A stretch of 64,000 nt of DNA from Pyrocephalus nanus (taxonomy: Eukaryota; Chordata; Aves; Passeriformes; Tyrannidae): contig CM076275.1 of the NCBI GenBank assembly GCA_038380795.1, positions 4,714,501-4,778,500 on the forward strand, read 5' to 3'. How positions within the stretch are numbered: position 1 is the first letter of the stretch; every line of letters starts with the position of its first letter. This document shows positions 37,024 through 52,401 of this stretch, one piece after another. The notes under the pieces were generated by a model. That model was not told the DNA's origin. It saw only the letters and a list, made by a program, of their open reading frames with translations, and searched no databases. A program made the position numbers and the translations under genes.

Positions 37024-37274
37024 CTGATTTCTGTCACGTGCACTTGTGTACCTGATCTTCTGGATGAAGTAAAATATTAACCACGCTGAAGAAATTATCA
37101 TCAAAACAATGAATGATATTGACACAAAGACTAGAGAGCCCCGACTGAAGTTTTTCGGAGGAACACGGGACCCCACTGCAATTCCCATCAGGACAGAGAT
37201 ATTCTTCTCCAAGTAATTCAGGATCTCCTTAACCTTCGACTCTGTAATCATCACAGCAACAATGTCTCCAGTTC
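37024..37274 (-). CDS. RNF130: RNF130 coding exon 3 (end of PA domain, transmembrane helix)
   Basis: 251 nt from acceptor TTTTTTGTAG|GAACTGG to donor AATCAG|GTAAGG. It encodes residues 155-238. The first part ([19 protein letters not shown]...) finishes the protease-associated domain, with an N-glycosylation sequon at NIS (179-181) and another at NFS (196-198). Residues about 202-224 ([20 protein letters not shown]...) form the single type I transmembrane helix. QKIRY starts the cytosolic side. Only a handful of residues differ from the human protein, mostly in the PA part. Confidence 0.97.
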
Positions 37275-40200
37275 CTACAAAAAAAAAGGAAAAATATTTA
37301 ATTTACATTTAAAATTAACCTGGCATGCTACTCAAAGATTTTCCAAATGCAAAGCCATTTGACAACTCAAGAGATTTTAATCTAAGCCATCCATGGCACA
37401 CGGAATATGCTACTGGTCACTCAACTCCTGGCTTGTCCTTCAAACCCAGATTTTCAGATTAGGGCATTAACATGCAAACTGTCTGCAGCTCCACACACAG
37501 TAACAGATCTCTGCTGCTTACACAGTACTTCCCACATTGTAATTACTGTGTGCAGCCTGAACCAGCTTCCAAGAGTACATTTGTTCCATATTTGAAGTCA
37601 TGGATACCTAAACAGGCAATTCTCAGAAAAACATTCTGAAGATGAGTGAGAATATGAGAATGTTGCTGGAGTGGTCTCAGCACACCCAGCGTTGCGGACG
37701 CTGCTGTGGGGAGTTATGCAAGTTCCCCTGTGTGCTTATGTGGCTGCAAAGTAAAAGAGAAATGAAAAAACTTGGCAGAAATGGGAGTGCTGATTTTATC
37801 TCCCGTACAAAGACACGCTTGATAAGATGGCAAAGAGGCTGTCAGCTCCATCAGCTCCATTCTGAATGGGTGGCCCATCTGTTTTCATTGTGTCTTGCCT
37901 CTAGACTACTTCCTGTCCCAAAGGGAAAATGACTGGTACAAGGACAGTAAGAGAACCACAAGAAGTTGCTGAGAAAGAACAAAATCACCTGTAGAGCAGA
38001 GAGAGCACCTATGTTTTAAAGCAATTTAAAAAAGGTGGATCTTGAACTCAGGATAATTCTGATCCAAGTTCAAAGAAAGATAAGTTTCAGAAAAACCAAA
38101 GCAGAAAGAAAAAACCCTTATGAGTGTCTTTCTTATCCATCCAGATTTATTTGCTTCCTATACCAAAAACCCTTTCAAGACCTATTTTCAAAATGCTTGC
38201 AAAGTCTGCTCATCTGCTTGCTCCATCTGTTTGCTCCAATTCACATTCCCTCAGAGAGAAGCTGTATAAGGCAAGCAACTTCAGAACCAAGATTCTGGAT
38301 TTAGAGTGGGTTTAAGCTACAGAGAACCTACTGTGACAGTAGAGAACACGAGGTCCCATTTTAACACACGGCATTTGTTCAAAGTCTTTTAATTAAAAAC
38401 TAATTTTTAAGAAGCTACTGTATCTACAAAATGAGCCAAATAGCAGCATTTTTGAAACCCAGGACACAATAACTCAGCTGCATCATTTTCCAAAGTGGGG
38501 ACTTCATATTGAGTTGTGCAACAGTGTTAAATGTTATCTCGTTACTCTTTCCATTCACCCTGCCAAATAGTAACTTTTACAGTCGCTATCATCAATTTTC
38601 AGAGTAAATTCACTGATGTTGATGTTGTGGATTGTGCCGACAAAACTACTCAAAAGAACAAAAGCTGATAAAGTTAGGATTTGCACAAAAACTGAAGACA
38701 TTCCACAGCCCTCAAATTGTTTTCCTCAAGAAATTTCGAAATTGAAATGGCAAAGACATTCAGGCCTTGTCCTTCTACATGGGTCTAAGTAGGAAAAGAA
38801 AGTTCAGTGTTTCCTTCTGAATATTTTTAAAACAAGTGTCACAGTAACTCAAAAGCTTTGAACACAACTTATGGATACAACGTATTTAATCTCTAGCATA
38901 ACACAGATTCACACAAGATCAACTTTAGTCCAGCTCTCCATAGACACTTCAGCACCAAGTCTGGTTTCATGCAAAGTAACAAAGATATTTCATACACAGC
39001 AAAGCTCAGGGTAAAAATCCACCACTTGCTTTATTTTCATGGAAATCTACTCAGATTCTCATTTGTCCACTTGGGAAGACAGTCCCTGCCCAGACCTGCA
39101 GCACATTTTTACAGGAAAAGAGACACCTTTCCTGCAAGATTCTGTATGTACAAACAGCACGTTGTGCTCCTGCAACATCAAATCCCTGCAGCTCTGACAG
39201 TGCAGGATCAACCAAGAGCAGGTCATTTATACTGCTTGATTTTTTCCCCAGACTTCACTTCTGTTCTTCATATCCAGTTCAGACAGTGAGGAGAAGCAGG
39301 GAAGGCTGTGGGGGGACTGTATTCCCCAGAGCACGTGCTCTGCTACGCTTCCCCAGCAGGAATTCATTTGCACCAAGGAATTATGTTAGTATCAAAATAT
39401 CAGGCAGAAGCACTCAGTGTAATAATATTCTAACATGATTTATAGTTATCTGCAGAGCAAAGATGACTAAGATCTTCTGATACTAGCCCAGTTCTATCTG
39501 AATCCAAAGCTGAAGCCTCTACCTATTCCCTGCTGCCCAGGGAATGTGACAAAGCTGACAATCTGTCACGCGTTTTATATAAAGCCCAGCACAATGGGAA
39601 CCTCTGGCATCACTGCAAAGTGATTTGCATTCCAAATGACTCAACTGGGAACAGCCAAAGTGCTACTGCTGCTTCTGACCTCGCAAAAGCCAAGGAGAAC
39701 TGCAGAAAAGAAAAATAAATTGCGCCTGTTTAACGTACTGAAGCTCAGTGGAAACTGGGACTTGGTTCATCCGTATTTTTGTCAGGGGCATCACCCTAAA
39801 TAATTTTAGCAAGAGCTCCCTGTTTGAGAACAATCGGGGGCAGGAGGAGACAGTGACTCATTTATTTTAAGCACCTTGAAACCTTGCGTTTCTGAAATTT
39901 TAGCAGAAAAAAAAATCCTCAGGTGAAGACAGAAAGACTGTTTGTGAAACTTAGAATATGGTCTTACTACATAATCTTACGAAAAGCAATATTCCCCTCA
40001 GCCAAGAACACAGTGTCCAGAGAAAAGAAGCTGGAATGCTAACTTAAGCCAATGAACTACACACTGAACCATAGATGACAAGCTAGGACAGACGGTAGGC
40101 ACAAGATAAATATTGATGCCTGTAAATATAAATCATTTAATTGCTATCATCCAAGCCCAGGCAGCTCTTTCTAGTTTGCAATTTTACCATGTGCATGTTT

Positions 40201-43200
40201 AATTAGGATAGTTATACAACTCTGTGTATGAAAAGGGATGGAGTTGTGATTAATCATTAAATCTCTGTAAAGTTACGTTGTGAGAGGAGAAGGGAGAAGA
40301 ATTTAAAAGCTGAGAAGACACAAAAAACAAGAATATAGGAAAAATAGCAACATCCCGAAGTTTCTGTAGAGTCCCTAAGGAAACTGCTTTGCTCTCTCAC
40401 TGACCTGTCCATATCTCCCGGCAATTCTAAAAGAGCATGGTTAGAAAGTCAATAGAAAGTCATCTCAAAGAAAAGTTACTAGTCTCATCACAAGCAATCA
40501 TTTGTGATGTTTTTGTTGTTTGGCTTTTCTTTTTGGTGATTCTCGACTACCAACTGTTGGTCTGAAACTCAAGTGATGGACAACTACACCTAGAATACCA
40601 AGCTAAAGACAGGCATGGCTCAAAGAGCAGCTTCCATCCAACCACAGTCCCTTGGAGGTGGCAGGAAATGGCAGCCTGGCAAAATGCAACTGCCAAACAG
40701 GTGGTGTTTTCATTTTTCCTTGAGTTTGTGAACAACACAAGCAGCTGTTTGGTCAATGCTGGGGGAGAAGGACAGGTGAGACAATTCTTCCTGGGCACAT
40801 CAGCAACCTGGCACTGAACTGCTGCTACTGCTGCAATGCCTCAACCAGCCTCTTGCAAATGGGGAGGGCAAAACCTCAGACCCCATCTTGAGCATGGGAT
40901 GAGTTGGACCACCCATAAGAGGCACCGAGCTACTCTGATTTTTTGCAACAAGGTTTGGGGAGAACTGAGAACTAAGCCAGATACTCATAACAAAGGTCAA
41001 CAGCTTGCTAATGGCTGATATTTTCAGCTGAAGTCCTTGTAATTTCCTAAGTCTCTGACGGTGGCTGCTGATGCTGCAGGCACAGCATGAAGCAGATAAA
41101 CTGTGTTCATGTCATGCTTGCGAAAGAAAATTGTTCTCTCTTTAAATAGCAAGGAACATTTAATTGTAACTGACTCCTTTCATCACTTCATTCTGAAAAA
41201 CCTGAACTTAAAGCACGTTCTGCTGGTGGAAATTTCAGAGTGTTTCTGTAAAAAATACAAACAAATTCTACATTTCCTGGTAAAGGTAAAGAACTGTACA
41301 GACAGGCACTTGTAGGATGGATCCAGGGCATGATTCAGATATTGAAATGCCACTGCCTGTGTGACTGCAACAATGGGAACATCATCATGATAATGTAATT
41401 GGAAATAAAACTGCCCATCTTCACAAACCAGACTTCCCTATTCTTCTATTAAAATCCTATAACTCTGTGCCAAGCACTTCTGAATGCATTATATGAGAAA
41501 TAAAAAGACAGCAACACACACTGTTCAGTGCCCAGGAAAGGGATCTGTCTTATTACTGTGAGCAACAGACTTCTTGGAAAAACACTAACAGTGAAACCAC
41601 TCCAACAGATTTTGGGAGCCCACAAAGTGACAACGAAAATCCCCAGGAAAGCACAAATGAAGTGCTATGGTTATATATGAAATTTTGAGAGACTGATCAC
41701 GAGTTCTGTGAAAGCACCAGAAGACATCTGAGCTGCAAGAGAGCAGAGGTGGAAGCAGGAATTACGCCTACAAGGGAAGGGTTTAGCCACAGAGGATATA
41801 ACCCATGGAATCTGTGAGGTGAAGGAAAGGGAAAAGGCACACTGAGCTGTTTGCAAAGCTGTGCTGCTAGAAAAAGTGGGCCTGGGGAACAGAGTTTTAA
41901 ATAAAAATTCCACAGCGCTTCACAACAGCGGGGAAAACCACAAATTCATCAGATAACATTTTAGTCTGAGGAAAAATAAATGGGCTGTGAAGAATAACTC
42001 TTGCACTCTAAAACTGGCTTATGGAAAAGCAGACACCAAGAGGAAGAGCCTTGGCATACCTTCAGAGTGATTAAAACAGGTCTAGCTGCACATATTTTTA
42101 TTTTGATCTAATCAGAAAGTAAACAGGAGCACATCCAAGCTGTCAACACATGAGCAATGTCAAGAGTAAAATATGTTGTTTGAGATGTCCCAAATCAAAT
42201 ACTTCTGAAAACAGAACAAAACCATAATATTTGACAGTTACTTAGTTTTAAACAAGGCAAGGATTTAATGCCAAGGGTATACAATAATTTAAAAATAAGA
42301 CTGGATAGCATTACAAAACATTTGTCTTCCTGTTGCCTTTACAATATTTGAAAGTGTAGAATTCTTGTCTGTATGTAAACATTTACTTTAGGATGCCTAT
42401 TTTATGTAGGGTCAGACACCAGAACAGATTTTATGAGAAAAATCCATGAGAAAAATCTTATAGGACAGCAGTATATGAAAGTGTTACCCAAAAGTCAGGC
42501 TTTCACAGGATGCATCAATCAAATACAGCCAGTGGAACAACTATCCGAAAACACTGAGCAGGTATTTGCAGAAATTACTCTTTGATTACACAAACACACA
42601 GTATAAAAGCCTCTTTGCTACACAAACCTATGCAAAACAACCTTACCCCCCCCAAAAAAAAAAAAAAGAAAAAAAAGAAAAGCTTCTGAGGTTAAAACTT
42701 GATACTTAAAAGGACAAAGAAGTAGATATTTCAAGTTCATTGAGGAACAGGCTTCTATGAATTGCAACTGAAATACTGTCAAGGTATGTCTGAAGAACAC
42801 TCTGAAATTTTCTTTGTAGCAAAAAGAGCTTCAACAGATTTCACCCTGCCAGGCTAAGAGAGGGCCCTGCTCTCTGCCCTCTAAACATGGTGACACACAC
42901 TTCAGTGTTTTTCAAGTGTCACACACTGCTGTACTGCTAAAAGATGTGATGGACGATCACCAAGTCCTGCTCCTTTAAGAAAAGCAGCCATATGATTGAG
43001 GCAGATGATTAGAAAACCAGAAACAGCAAGAGCAGCTTTCCAAAGATGGGCGTGACACAATTAACTTCAAACCAAATATTAAAGTTTAATCAGACTCTTG
43101 TTGTGCCAGCCTGTAGTGCATTAAATTAAGTCCCTAAGTGATAAATAACAAACTTGCAAGCCCGTCCTCCTTCGTTAAACAAGAAACAATGCCTCACTAC

Positions 43201-46200
43201 AATGTTCTTGCCCTATTTTTGATATGCTTTGTAATCTGCTGTGACCAAGAGTTCCTAAAAGGAGGGCTAAATAAAAATAATCAGTTGAGCAAACTGTATT
43301 TAGATGACAACTGCTGACATTATTTCATAACCCAGTTGCTCTAGGCTGACATTCAGGGAGATGTTTCTTAAGGAGAAATTAGCATACGATCAAAACAGGT
43401 AGTCACAGCTAAATCCTGATTCATTCACAAGTCCAAACCCTGCTGACACACGTGAGATGTGGAGCAACGCCCCTGGACTTCCTAGAGCTGGACAAGGTCA
43501 AGCTGTCTCTGCTACACCCAACAACTCCAGAAAACCAACACTCACAGTCTCCCCAAGACACAACACAGTGCCAGTATGTACAGGAGAGGCATTGGGCATT
43601 GGAAGGATAAAAAAAGCTTGGCAGAAAGAAATGTATCACTTTATTATCCCCTTTCCACACAATCTGTGCACAGATTTTTTTTTCTTTTATTCACATATTT
43701 TTACAAGGCATTTAACCATGTTTTACAGTGAGTAAACTGAATTTGCAGTCCTATTTAAGGAATACCTGTATTGTTAAGGTTTTAGTATGCTAACAAAGTA
43801 GACCAAATTCTACATTCAAACCTCAAAAAAAAGGAAATTAAAAAAAAACTGAAGGATTACTTTAAGTTTTCACCTAGGGGAATGGTGTAGCCCTAATACA
43901 TTACACACTACTGAAAAAAGGTTCCTCGTCACAAATTCACAGATTTCTGAAATACTAAGTTTATCTTCAAAAGATATTTCTCCCAACTTGAAAACAACCT
44001 TCTTTCACATTTTTTTTTAAACTTTCTATACTTCTGAACAATGTCCAAAACCTGCTACAGTGTCACAATCCTGACCGATCAATAATTTTAATGTAGTGGG
44101 ACCTTACTGGTACATTTATCAATGTAAGACACACTTGGATTCTGGTAACTCTAAGTCTCTTGCATTCTGTAGTGTGACCAAGTCCTGGTAGGTGGCTTTC
44201 ATTTTGTTCCTTCTGGATAGCAGTTTGTATTCCCTCTAATAGATGGTGGAGCTAAGAAACCCAGGGATTTCTAAGAAGGGCAATCTGTCACGCTCATGTA
44301 TTTTCTTCTACAGACAGAACTTCTGTACAGCTCTATCAATCTGGACATGGACAGTCATTCCAAACAACTTCACCAAAGCACAAAAGAGAAATGGCAAGAG
44401 AGCCTTGCCCAAGGACACTACAAAATATTTTGAGAGCTTTATAAATAGCATATTCACAGATTAATATCATAAATTTGGTTCTACTGAGTCCATAGATATG
44501 GGGAATTACTCTGCTGCTGGAGCTCAGACTTTGGATAAGAAGAAGAATGTAATTACTTACAGCCACTAACAGTCCCGTGGGCCTTTTCACAGTCACAGAA
44601 CTAATTACCCTTTCAGCTGGCTGAGTTAAAATGAGCCTGACTGCTGTTATTTCAGTTGTGGATGAGGCATGTATGACACAGAAACACTGGTAAGGAGTTC
44701 TGCAAGGCACCGAGGCTGTGATGGCTCTGCAAAGGGGTTTCCCTGGATTGTCTTGAAGAGACAAGTGCTTCCTTATGGTCCAGAATCTGTGCATCAAACA
44801 CACTCCTCTCCACATCTCTAAGAGTCAGACACCTCTATCTCCTGTGTGACAGATTTTCCTGATTGATACACCTCCAAGAAATGTAGTGGGAAACAGGATG
44901 AACGATAATGCTGTTGACACTTATTCTGCATGCCTTCAATCAGCAAACATAAACAAAAAATGATCAAGTATATGTAAACTATGATTAGGCTATTAATTGT
45001 TTTGCCATTTTAAAGCTTCAACCTTAATGACTCATCTCTTTCTTTTCCACTAATATTCCAGGGTAAATTAATAATAATAAATGTTCATAGCAATATTGTA
45101 ATACACAATAAAATTAATTTTGAGCTGTGGGTTAAAAAGCAGGTCTCAGTAATCCAAGGAAAGTTTCGCAGTGGGTTTGGTATAGAGCTAAAATATTCGT
45201 CAGCACACATTTGGGCAAAATAATCTGCAGTGCACCCTGCCAGAGCTTTCACGCATCAGTTCAGCTCACAGTTAAATAAAGAGACATTTGTGAGAAAGGC
45301 AAGCAGCAGAGTTAGGGACGTGCTGCTCTCAGGGACAGTGACACAACAAAGGACAGTGACATCTCGACTGCTGGATCTCGGCAGCCTACTGCACCCACTC
45401 CGAATTAGGGCAAGAACATGGAATAGCCATTAGATGGCAACAACTCCAAATCGCTTCCTGTGCCTCCTGCCTCTGACCCACTGACCTAAAATAATCCACA
45501 GTCAGTTTTAGCACAGTTCAAAGCAAGTACAGACCTTGCTTCCCATGCCAGTGTGCTTTTTAAGTGGATAGAGGGCCATGAAACATCCTCCCCTTGAGAG
45601 GAACCCGTTTCGGGAAGCCCATGTTGGATGACGTTCCCACAGAGCCACCGCAGGGGAACATCACTCGTGCGCACCACGGAACAGGAACACCTTCTTCCAG
45701 GGAACTAATGCATTGTTTCTTTAGAAGGACCACCAGATGAGACACCTGCAGCTTGTTCTAAAGACCTTAAAAGACTTACCTGTATCAGATATATCCACTA
45801 AAACTAGTGTTATATTAGAAGTTGTCTCTATACCTCAGGAAATTCCTCAGGTGCTGATAAACAGCAGTTATTGAATCCAGCAACTTCAGTTTAACACTCT
45901 CTTCTATATGTGTTTCTCTTTTTTTGTCTATATTTGTTCCATAAATTCTGAGTATGAAGTTTGAACTTTGGAGGCTTCTTTGGCTTATGTTCTTTTCTAT
46001 AAATCCAAACACCAAATCTAGATTTTAATAGAGAAATTCACTATCACAGAAATATAGAATGCTTTGGGTTGCAAGGATCATCTGGTTCCAACCTCCCCAA
46101 ATTTAACTATTTTGACAGGATTGTCTCCACCACACACAAACAAAAAAGGAATTAAAATGATCTTTAACCTGCATTTCCTTACTATTCCCATAATTGCTTA

Positions 46201-49079
46201 TAACAGAGACAGATACATATTTTCTCCACCACACAGGCTCTTTTTTACATTAGACAGTATCAGTTTTGCTTTAACAGAAGTAGCAAGAAAAACCACTCAT
46301 AAAACTGCCTTCCTGCCACTGACATCACAACCTAAGATAACTTATGCTGGGAAAGACATCCTTTGCTTAGGTTGATAGAAGATATCTACAGGATTGTGTA
46401 AAATAAGTTTATTTTACATGTATACAGTAATATATACAAGAACATGCACATAGAAAAGAAAATGATGTTGCAAATAACATTAACAGAAATACAGGTATTT
46501 AAAAAAAAGGTCACTGATTCCTTAAGGTCAATACATACTTTAAAACTCAACATGAAGACAAAGAGGCAGATTATCACACAAGAAAAAGCAAATGCTGATA
46601 TTAGCAGCAGAAACTGTTCATCTGACACGGTGATAACAGACCGATTCCAGAGTGACAGTTGTCATCCAGCCACCAGAAGGAATTTCTATTCTGCCAAGTA
46701 ATATCTTGAGTATGAACGAATTTCCATGAGAATAAAATTTTCAAATGCGTGTTCAAGCATAAAATAGCTTGGATAAAATATTAATCCTCCAGGTGAGAAC
46801 TGCTTCCTAAGCTGTTTTCATAGGGAATCACCTCTCTGCAGGTGGGCAACACACATAAATCTATGGAACATATTATTTATTTTTACCCCAGACACTGTCT
46901 AAGCAGGTGATTGGAATTCATGGAAATATCCAAGTAGGAAAGCTTGCAGCTCAGAGGATGCATTCTGAGCAGCTGCCTCTTTCCTCTCTGCTTCCCCAGG
47001 AAGACAGAATATTTCTAAGGGCTGATATGCAGCAGTACAAAAGTGATGTTACAGTGATATAAAATAACACAAGGTCTACTTTCTCCTGCCTCTGGAAAGA
47101 AAATGCAGGGCCATGAACCTGGTCATCATAACACAGCTGCAAAATTGTCTTATGTAGACAATTTCTAAAGAAAAGAGGAGTACTAAGAGGAATACTGCAC
47201 AGCACTAGACATCATATGAAAGTAAGACCAACTTGGTGGCTCACCTTCATTTTCACTTGATCTCAGCTCCAAGTTATTAACTGAATCAGTGCAGAACAGC
47301 TGTCAAATACACAAGGTCAACGCCTCCTGACTTTGGGGGATAGAAAATACTAAGGAGAAGAGACACAGTGCACTGGAATATCTAATTAGCAGATGATGTG
47401 GTTGTTCACCACCTAAGAAGTGTAAAAGCAGTGATATGGTTGACACCATTTTACCCACAGCAACTCTAATATTTTTTACCATGAGAAGTTATTTCAACCA
47501 ACCAGAACCACTAGGCCTCTTGATTAAGTTTCAAAGACAACCCACTGGTTTTCAGAGCTGAAACACAGAGTGAAACCAGGATTTCCTAAGAAAAGACAGA
47601 TCCCATCCCATTGCATCCCAAACCTAACACATTATGAGAAAGAAGGTACTAAAGTTATAATCAAGCCCATTGTTTGATTTAACATGTAATAGGGACAACA
47701 GTGCTACAGATGTTTTATTAATAGTAATCTTTTTTCCAGCCACACTGAGGCATTCCAGGCCATGGGAAAACTCACAAATCATTGCTAAACAGAATGCAAA
47801 ATTTACATTCTTACAAGTATTTCAAACAGAGTCCAGAGTCAAATGTTTAGGAGGGCATTGCATCTGGAGAGAGGGATGTGGCAAAAAACCCCAACCAAAC
47901 AACGAAAAAAACCACAAGAGGAAGGTGTCAAAAAGTGTTTCACTAGAATATATGGAACTTTTTGCCTGCAGATTACTTAAAATTGTCTAAGGAAGGTATC
48001 TATGATAAAAATGAACTTTCAAGGCTTTGAATTGCTACATGGAGGTCAAAATCTCCCTGGAAAATTCCTATGGTATACAGAATTGGGAAGGTCAAACCTC
48101 ACTAAACCAGAAGAAGCCACAAGACATTTGCCTTGTAAAAAAAAAAAAAAAAGAGAAAAAAACCCTCACCACAGCATTTTAGTAAAAGAACTCAATTCTA
48201 ATTGTGTAGCAATATACAGAGCAATAATTAGGAAATTCTAGTTTCCAAGCAACCTCCTATGCTTAAAAGGACTGAAAATATTCTTAAAAAAAATAAAAAA
48301 TTCAGACACCAAATATAAAAATATGCCTTTTTTTCAATTAAGCTAAATAATTCCAAATCGAGAAAACCTTCTAGAAAATGAAAAATGTAGTTATCAGAAT
48401 TGTAAATACAGTTTTTAACCAAGGAAAATATTTACACGAGGCTCCCAATGGCAAAAGTAAGTCACTAGCAGCAGTAAAATTTTACACTGGTAAATTATAG
48501 GTAGCTGTAAAGAAGTAGAACTCTACAGAAAACCAGATTTCCAGCATTATTCTAGACAACTTACAGAACCACCTGCCCTCTAAATTACTGCTTTGTTGAT
48601 TTCTGTATGGCACTCAGACACATTGTAGACTGTCATTGAAGGCTCAGATGCCAAAATACAACTGTTAACATTTGAAGGTCCCCACCACAACAGCCAGCTG
48701 AAACCACGCTGCTGTCAAATTATTCAGGTCCAGATGCTTTGCAAAATTCTAGACCTTTTGTTATATATGTATACATGTTAGATCCTCCTCTTCAGAGAGG
48801 GCTGAAAGATTGCTCCTCAGATCTAACAGCTATTTCCTTGCTCAATACACCCACATCTCCACTGCAGAGGGAAGCAATTTAACCAATTACACTTGGATAA
48901 AACGTATGCTAAAGGAAAATAACTATTCAGAATTATTTGCTCATTTCACTGTATCGCACACATGTAAACATCATTAGAGACCAGGCTATGCCAAACAGCA
49001 TCTGCCCACCCCCAAGGGCTCTTCAGCAAGAGTTTATAGGGCAAAAGAATCACAGCGAAGGAGATTACGTTTTATTTAC
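37275..49079 (-). other. RNF130: RNF130 intron 2
   Basis: About 11.8 kb, the largest intron, AT-rich. Holds a short antisense CR1 fragment (46038-46130), an A/G homopolymer tract (42649-42681) and scattered A-runs. I see no gene, RNA or additional exon. The mammalian intronic microRNA miR-340 was looked for and not seen. Confidence 0.85.
46038..46130 (-). mobile_element. CR1 LINE 3' fragment, antisense to + strand
   Basis: The + strand reads CAGAAATATAGAATGCTTTG, GGTTGCAAGGATCATCTGG and TTCCAACCTCCCC, the reverse complement of the CR1 3' end. Very short and diverged. Confidence 0.7.
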
Positions 49080-49274
49080 CTTGATGAGTCATCGTGACGG
49101 GTTCGTCACTGGATATATTGTTGTAAATGACCACAGCTGTGGCATTATGTGAAGCTGCTCGCAGTATTTTCTCTTTAAATGTACAGTTTCCTCGCTGTAG
49201 TAGAGCGATCCACTGCTTGGTGTTTGGTGGAACTTGGAAACGTGTTCGAGGGTCACAGCCCAGACGATCTGCAA
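49080..49274 (-). CDS. RNF130: RNF130 coding exon 2 (protease-associated domain)
   Basis: 195 nt from acceptor CCCATTTCAG|TTGCAG to donor CATCAAG|GTAAAT, phase 1 to 1. It encodes [20 protein letters not shown], then [18 protein letters not shown] and later AVVIYNN...EPVTMTHQ (residues 90-154). This is the core of the lumenal/extracellular PA domain used for substrate or partner recognition in PA-TM-RING ligases, with Cys96 and Cys122 positioned for the family disulphide. NCT (121-123) and NAT are glycosylation sequons. Confidence 0.97.
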
Positions 49275-52200
49275 CTGAAATGGGAAAGACATTTACGTTC
49301 AAATGGGAAAAAAAAAAAAAAAGAACACAACTAACTCCAAGTTTTGCTGAATTACTTAACTGTTATGCACTAGGAAGCCACTATCCTCTTGTTAATAAAG
49401 CCTAAAGATAACTGCATTCTTATCAAAAAAAGACTTAAAAAGACATGCATTGAAAGCTGTGACTATATGCCTGAGAATTAGGCTTGCTAACACATGCTAT
49501 TTTTAACTCCAGTGCAGCTAGAACAATGAATTCACATTCAAATCAATACCTGCCTAGAGGCTTAAAAACATTAGAATATGGTTCATCTGCTAAAGGCATT
49601 TACAAAACAGCTGTTTATCAGTCATTCTGGGGAGTGCAACTTTTTTTTATTCTTTCTAATGCAGCCATAAATATCACTGCAGTGGGAAGTACAACTAAAC
49701 AAAGCAGATTGTGAAAACAAGATTTCAGAGTTATCTGCTGTGTGCAGGATACTGTAAAAAAAGGACAATATTAAAAGCTGATCTTGTAAAACCCCAGCAG
49801 CCAACATCAGCTTTTTACATATGCACATTTTGTCTACAAGGAAACGTGTTCAAATTCATAGAGAAACAAATGGTTTTGCAGACACAAAGCACTCGTCAGC
49901 TAAACAGGTAGAGTTGGTATAAAGGAAGAGTAACAGAAATGGCAAATGCCAGATGTCTGAATTCAACAGTATGCAAAGCTCTTTTGTCCTTTCTGATGCT
50001 GTAACATATCCTGGAACAGCCCAAACCCACACAGAGCTGTGTACAAAAGGCACAAAACCCAAGGCAGAAGATAAACTTCACGCTACAGCAGCTGAAAGCG
50101 ATGAAAGACAGATCTGGTTGCAAAACTGGAAACACAGTTTAGTCTGATACACTGGTCATATCATGAAAGGATTTTATAAATCTAGAGCCAACAGCAATCT
50201 ATAATGCAAACATATTTATGCTTTCAAATGCCAAGAGGATAAGAATCGTTGGCTACTAAAAATAGTTGGGATAAACAGTTATTTTTTCAAGACACAAACA
50301 ATTTATTTGCATAATAGCTCAGAAAACATTGCGAGAGCAATTCAAATGAAGTGCCCTATATTTTTTTCCTTTTAAAGAAGTGAGTTCAGTGAGCACAGAC
50401 TATGAGATTTCAGCAAAAGATCCGCCACAAAAAAATACCCAGTTCAACCTATTAGCTGGAAACGAAACAAAAGGTCTTTTTTAAGCACCCTCAGCTTAAC
50501 ACAGCTGAGGTTAAGATCTGTAAGGAAGGAGATTCAAAGAGCTGAAGATGTTTTCTGAAACAAGAAAGACAATCTTCTGCTTGCCTAGAGAAAACTAGTG
50601 CAGATGAATCTATACAGTGGCAGACGTACAGGAAGTTGTTGCATCTCTTAATTTGGACAAGAAGTGCCTCTCCCTGTTCCCCTGGAAGGAGGGTGGGGAG
50701 CCAGATACGAGCACATCCTTTTCACGGTTGTTTTTCAAGGCTGTATCAGACATTTCAGACACAGAGGGCTATTTGCTGTATCTTTGTACTTTTGCTTTTG
50801 TTTCATCCAGGCACCAGGGAAAATCTGAAATACAGATGCCCAAAGCCAAATTTTATAGAGTACTTTCTTCCATTACCCTGACATCATTACTTGAATCCCT
50901 CTGGAAATTGCTGGCTAGCACTGATCCATCCACACACGTTGTTCTGGAGCACTGGTGGTGGCCATCACAAACAGCATCAGTCATAAAAAGAGCATGTTCA
51001 TGCCTGCTGCACTTTTGCAGCTTCTCTTTCTAATCCTAATTTTGAGAACAGTATGTATTTTTTAAAAGGAATTATAGTCCTTCCTGGAAATGTTACAGAA
51101 CCACAATATGGCACTTGTGCCACCAACCTCAGTGCCCTCTATTAGGACAAAAGCAGTTTAATGCACACTTCCCTCTTGCTCTGAATATTTCTACTTAAAA
51201 ACATGGGAGGTGGAAAGCACCAGCAAGACGGGGTTAGGAAGTTTCTCAAGCCTTGAAAGCTAAAAATCCCATCCTTCTCAGGTGTGGTACATCCTTTTGA
51301 AAATACCATTTAAGAAATGGCCACAATTCCATAGAATTCCCTTAAACTGCCAAAGATAACTCTGAAAGTAGAGACTGTGACCAACAAAAAATTACTTTTA
51401 GTATATGGAATTATGAAAAACAGTAATCCTATGGATTATGTAGGGTTTGCTTCAGCGCAATCATGCTCAAAACTACGATATGAAAACAAAAATGGCCACA
51501 AAAATGAGGCTATTACAGGGAAAAATTATAAAAGCCACAAAGGGCACCTTGAACAAGAAAGCAGCATTACCCAAAGTCTGTTATATAGTGCAGTTTTACA
51601 AAAATTCATGTAGGCACCTCGAAATCTATACGGCTTGAAAATTTTTAGCTCAAAAAGGAACAGAGAAATCAGTAAGAGATAACAGAAGCTGCATCTGTGG
51701 GAAAAGTAGTACAAAATTTTCTACCATGGCAGAGATCAAAGTCTCTCTCAGCTGTGGACAGAGCTATGAAATGTTACTGGATAAAGCAACAGAATTAGGA
51801 AACAAGATATTAAGAGATTAAAGCTTTCCAGATATAGACCAACAAACACCACTCAAATGCTTACAGCATGTTATTCCTGACAAGGTGTGTTCAGTATATC
51901 CTGATGAAAATTTAACAGCTGACAATATTATTTCAGCACTATTTAAGTAGTACAAAAGACCTGGTTGGTTTAGATAAATCTGAACTGAGTGTCTGCAAGT
52001 CACTTCAGATTTATTAAAAAGCCACAACCCACTTTTCTTTACCTTAGCACCCTATATGATACCACACAAATGTTAAGTAATCTTTCCACTTTTAACTAAA
52101 CCAAATTCAGAACCAACAGTGAAACGTGAAATTTTCTGCTTGTCTTTTCCATCTACCTAATACGCGATTTTCAGAGTGAAAGTCTTACCACCAGGTTCAC

Positions 52201-52401
52201 CCTTCCTGCATAGTGAGCCAGCTAAAATAAAACATCTGCTGCACAGCTCAGGTGCCAGGCACATGGGTGGGCATTGTAAGGGACACAGACAAACAGAATC
52301 ATTGACAGCTCTATGTTATCCTGCCATCTATACTCCAGTGCCCAAAGTCCAGCTAAAATCTAAAAGACATGGGCTTTCAAGTATTAGCTGGATGATCACA
52401 A

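Noticed and set aside
44336..44815. 159-codon minus-strand open frame in RNF130 intron 2
   Set aside because: No family resemblance, AT-rich context, and no splice sites in phase with RNF130.
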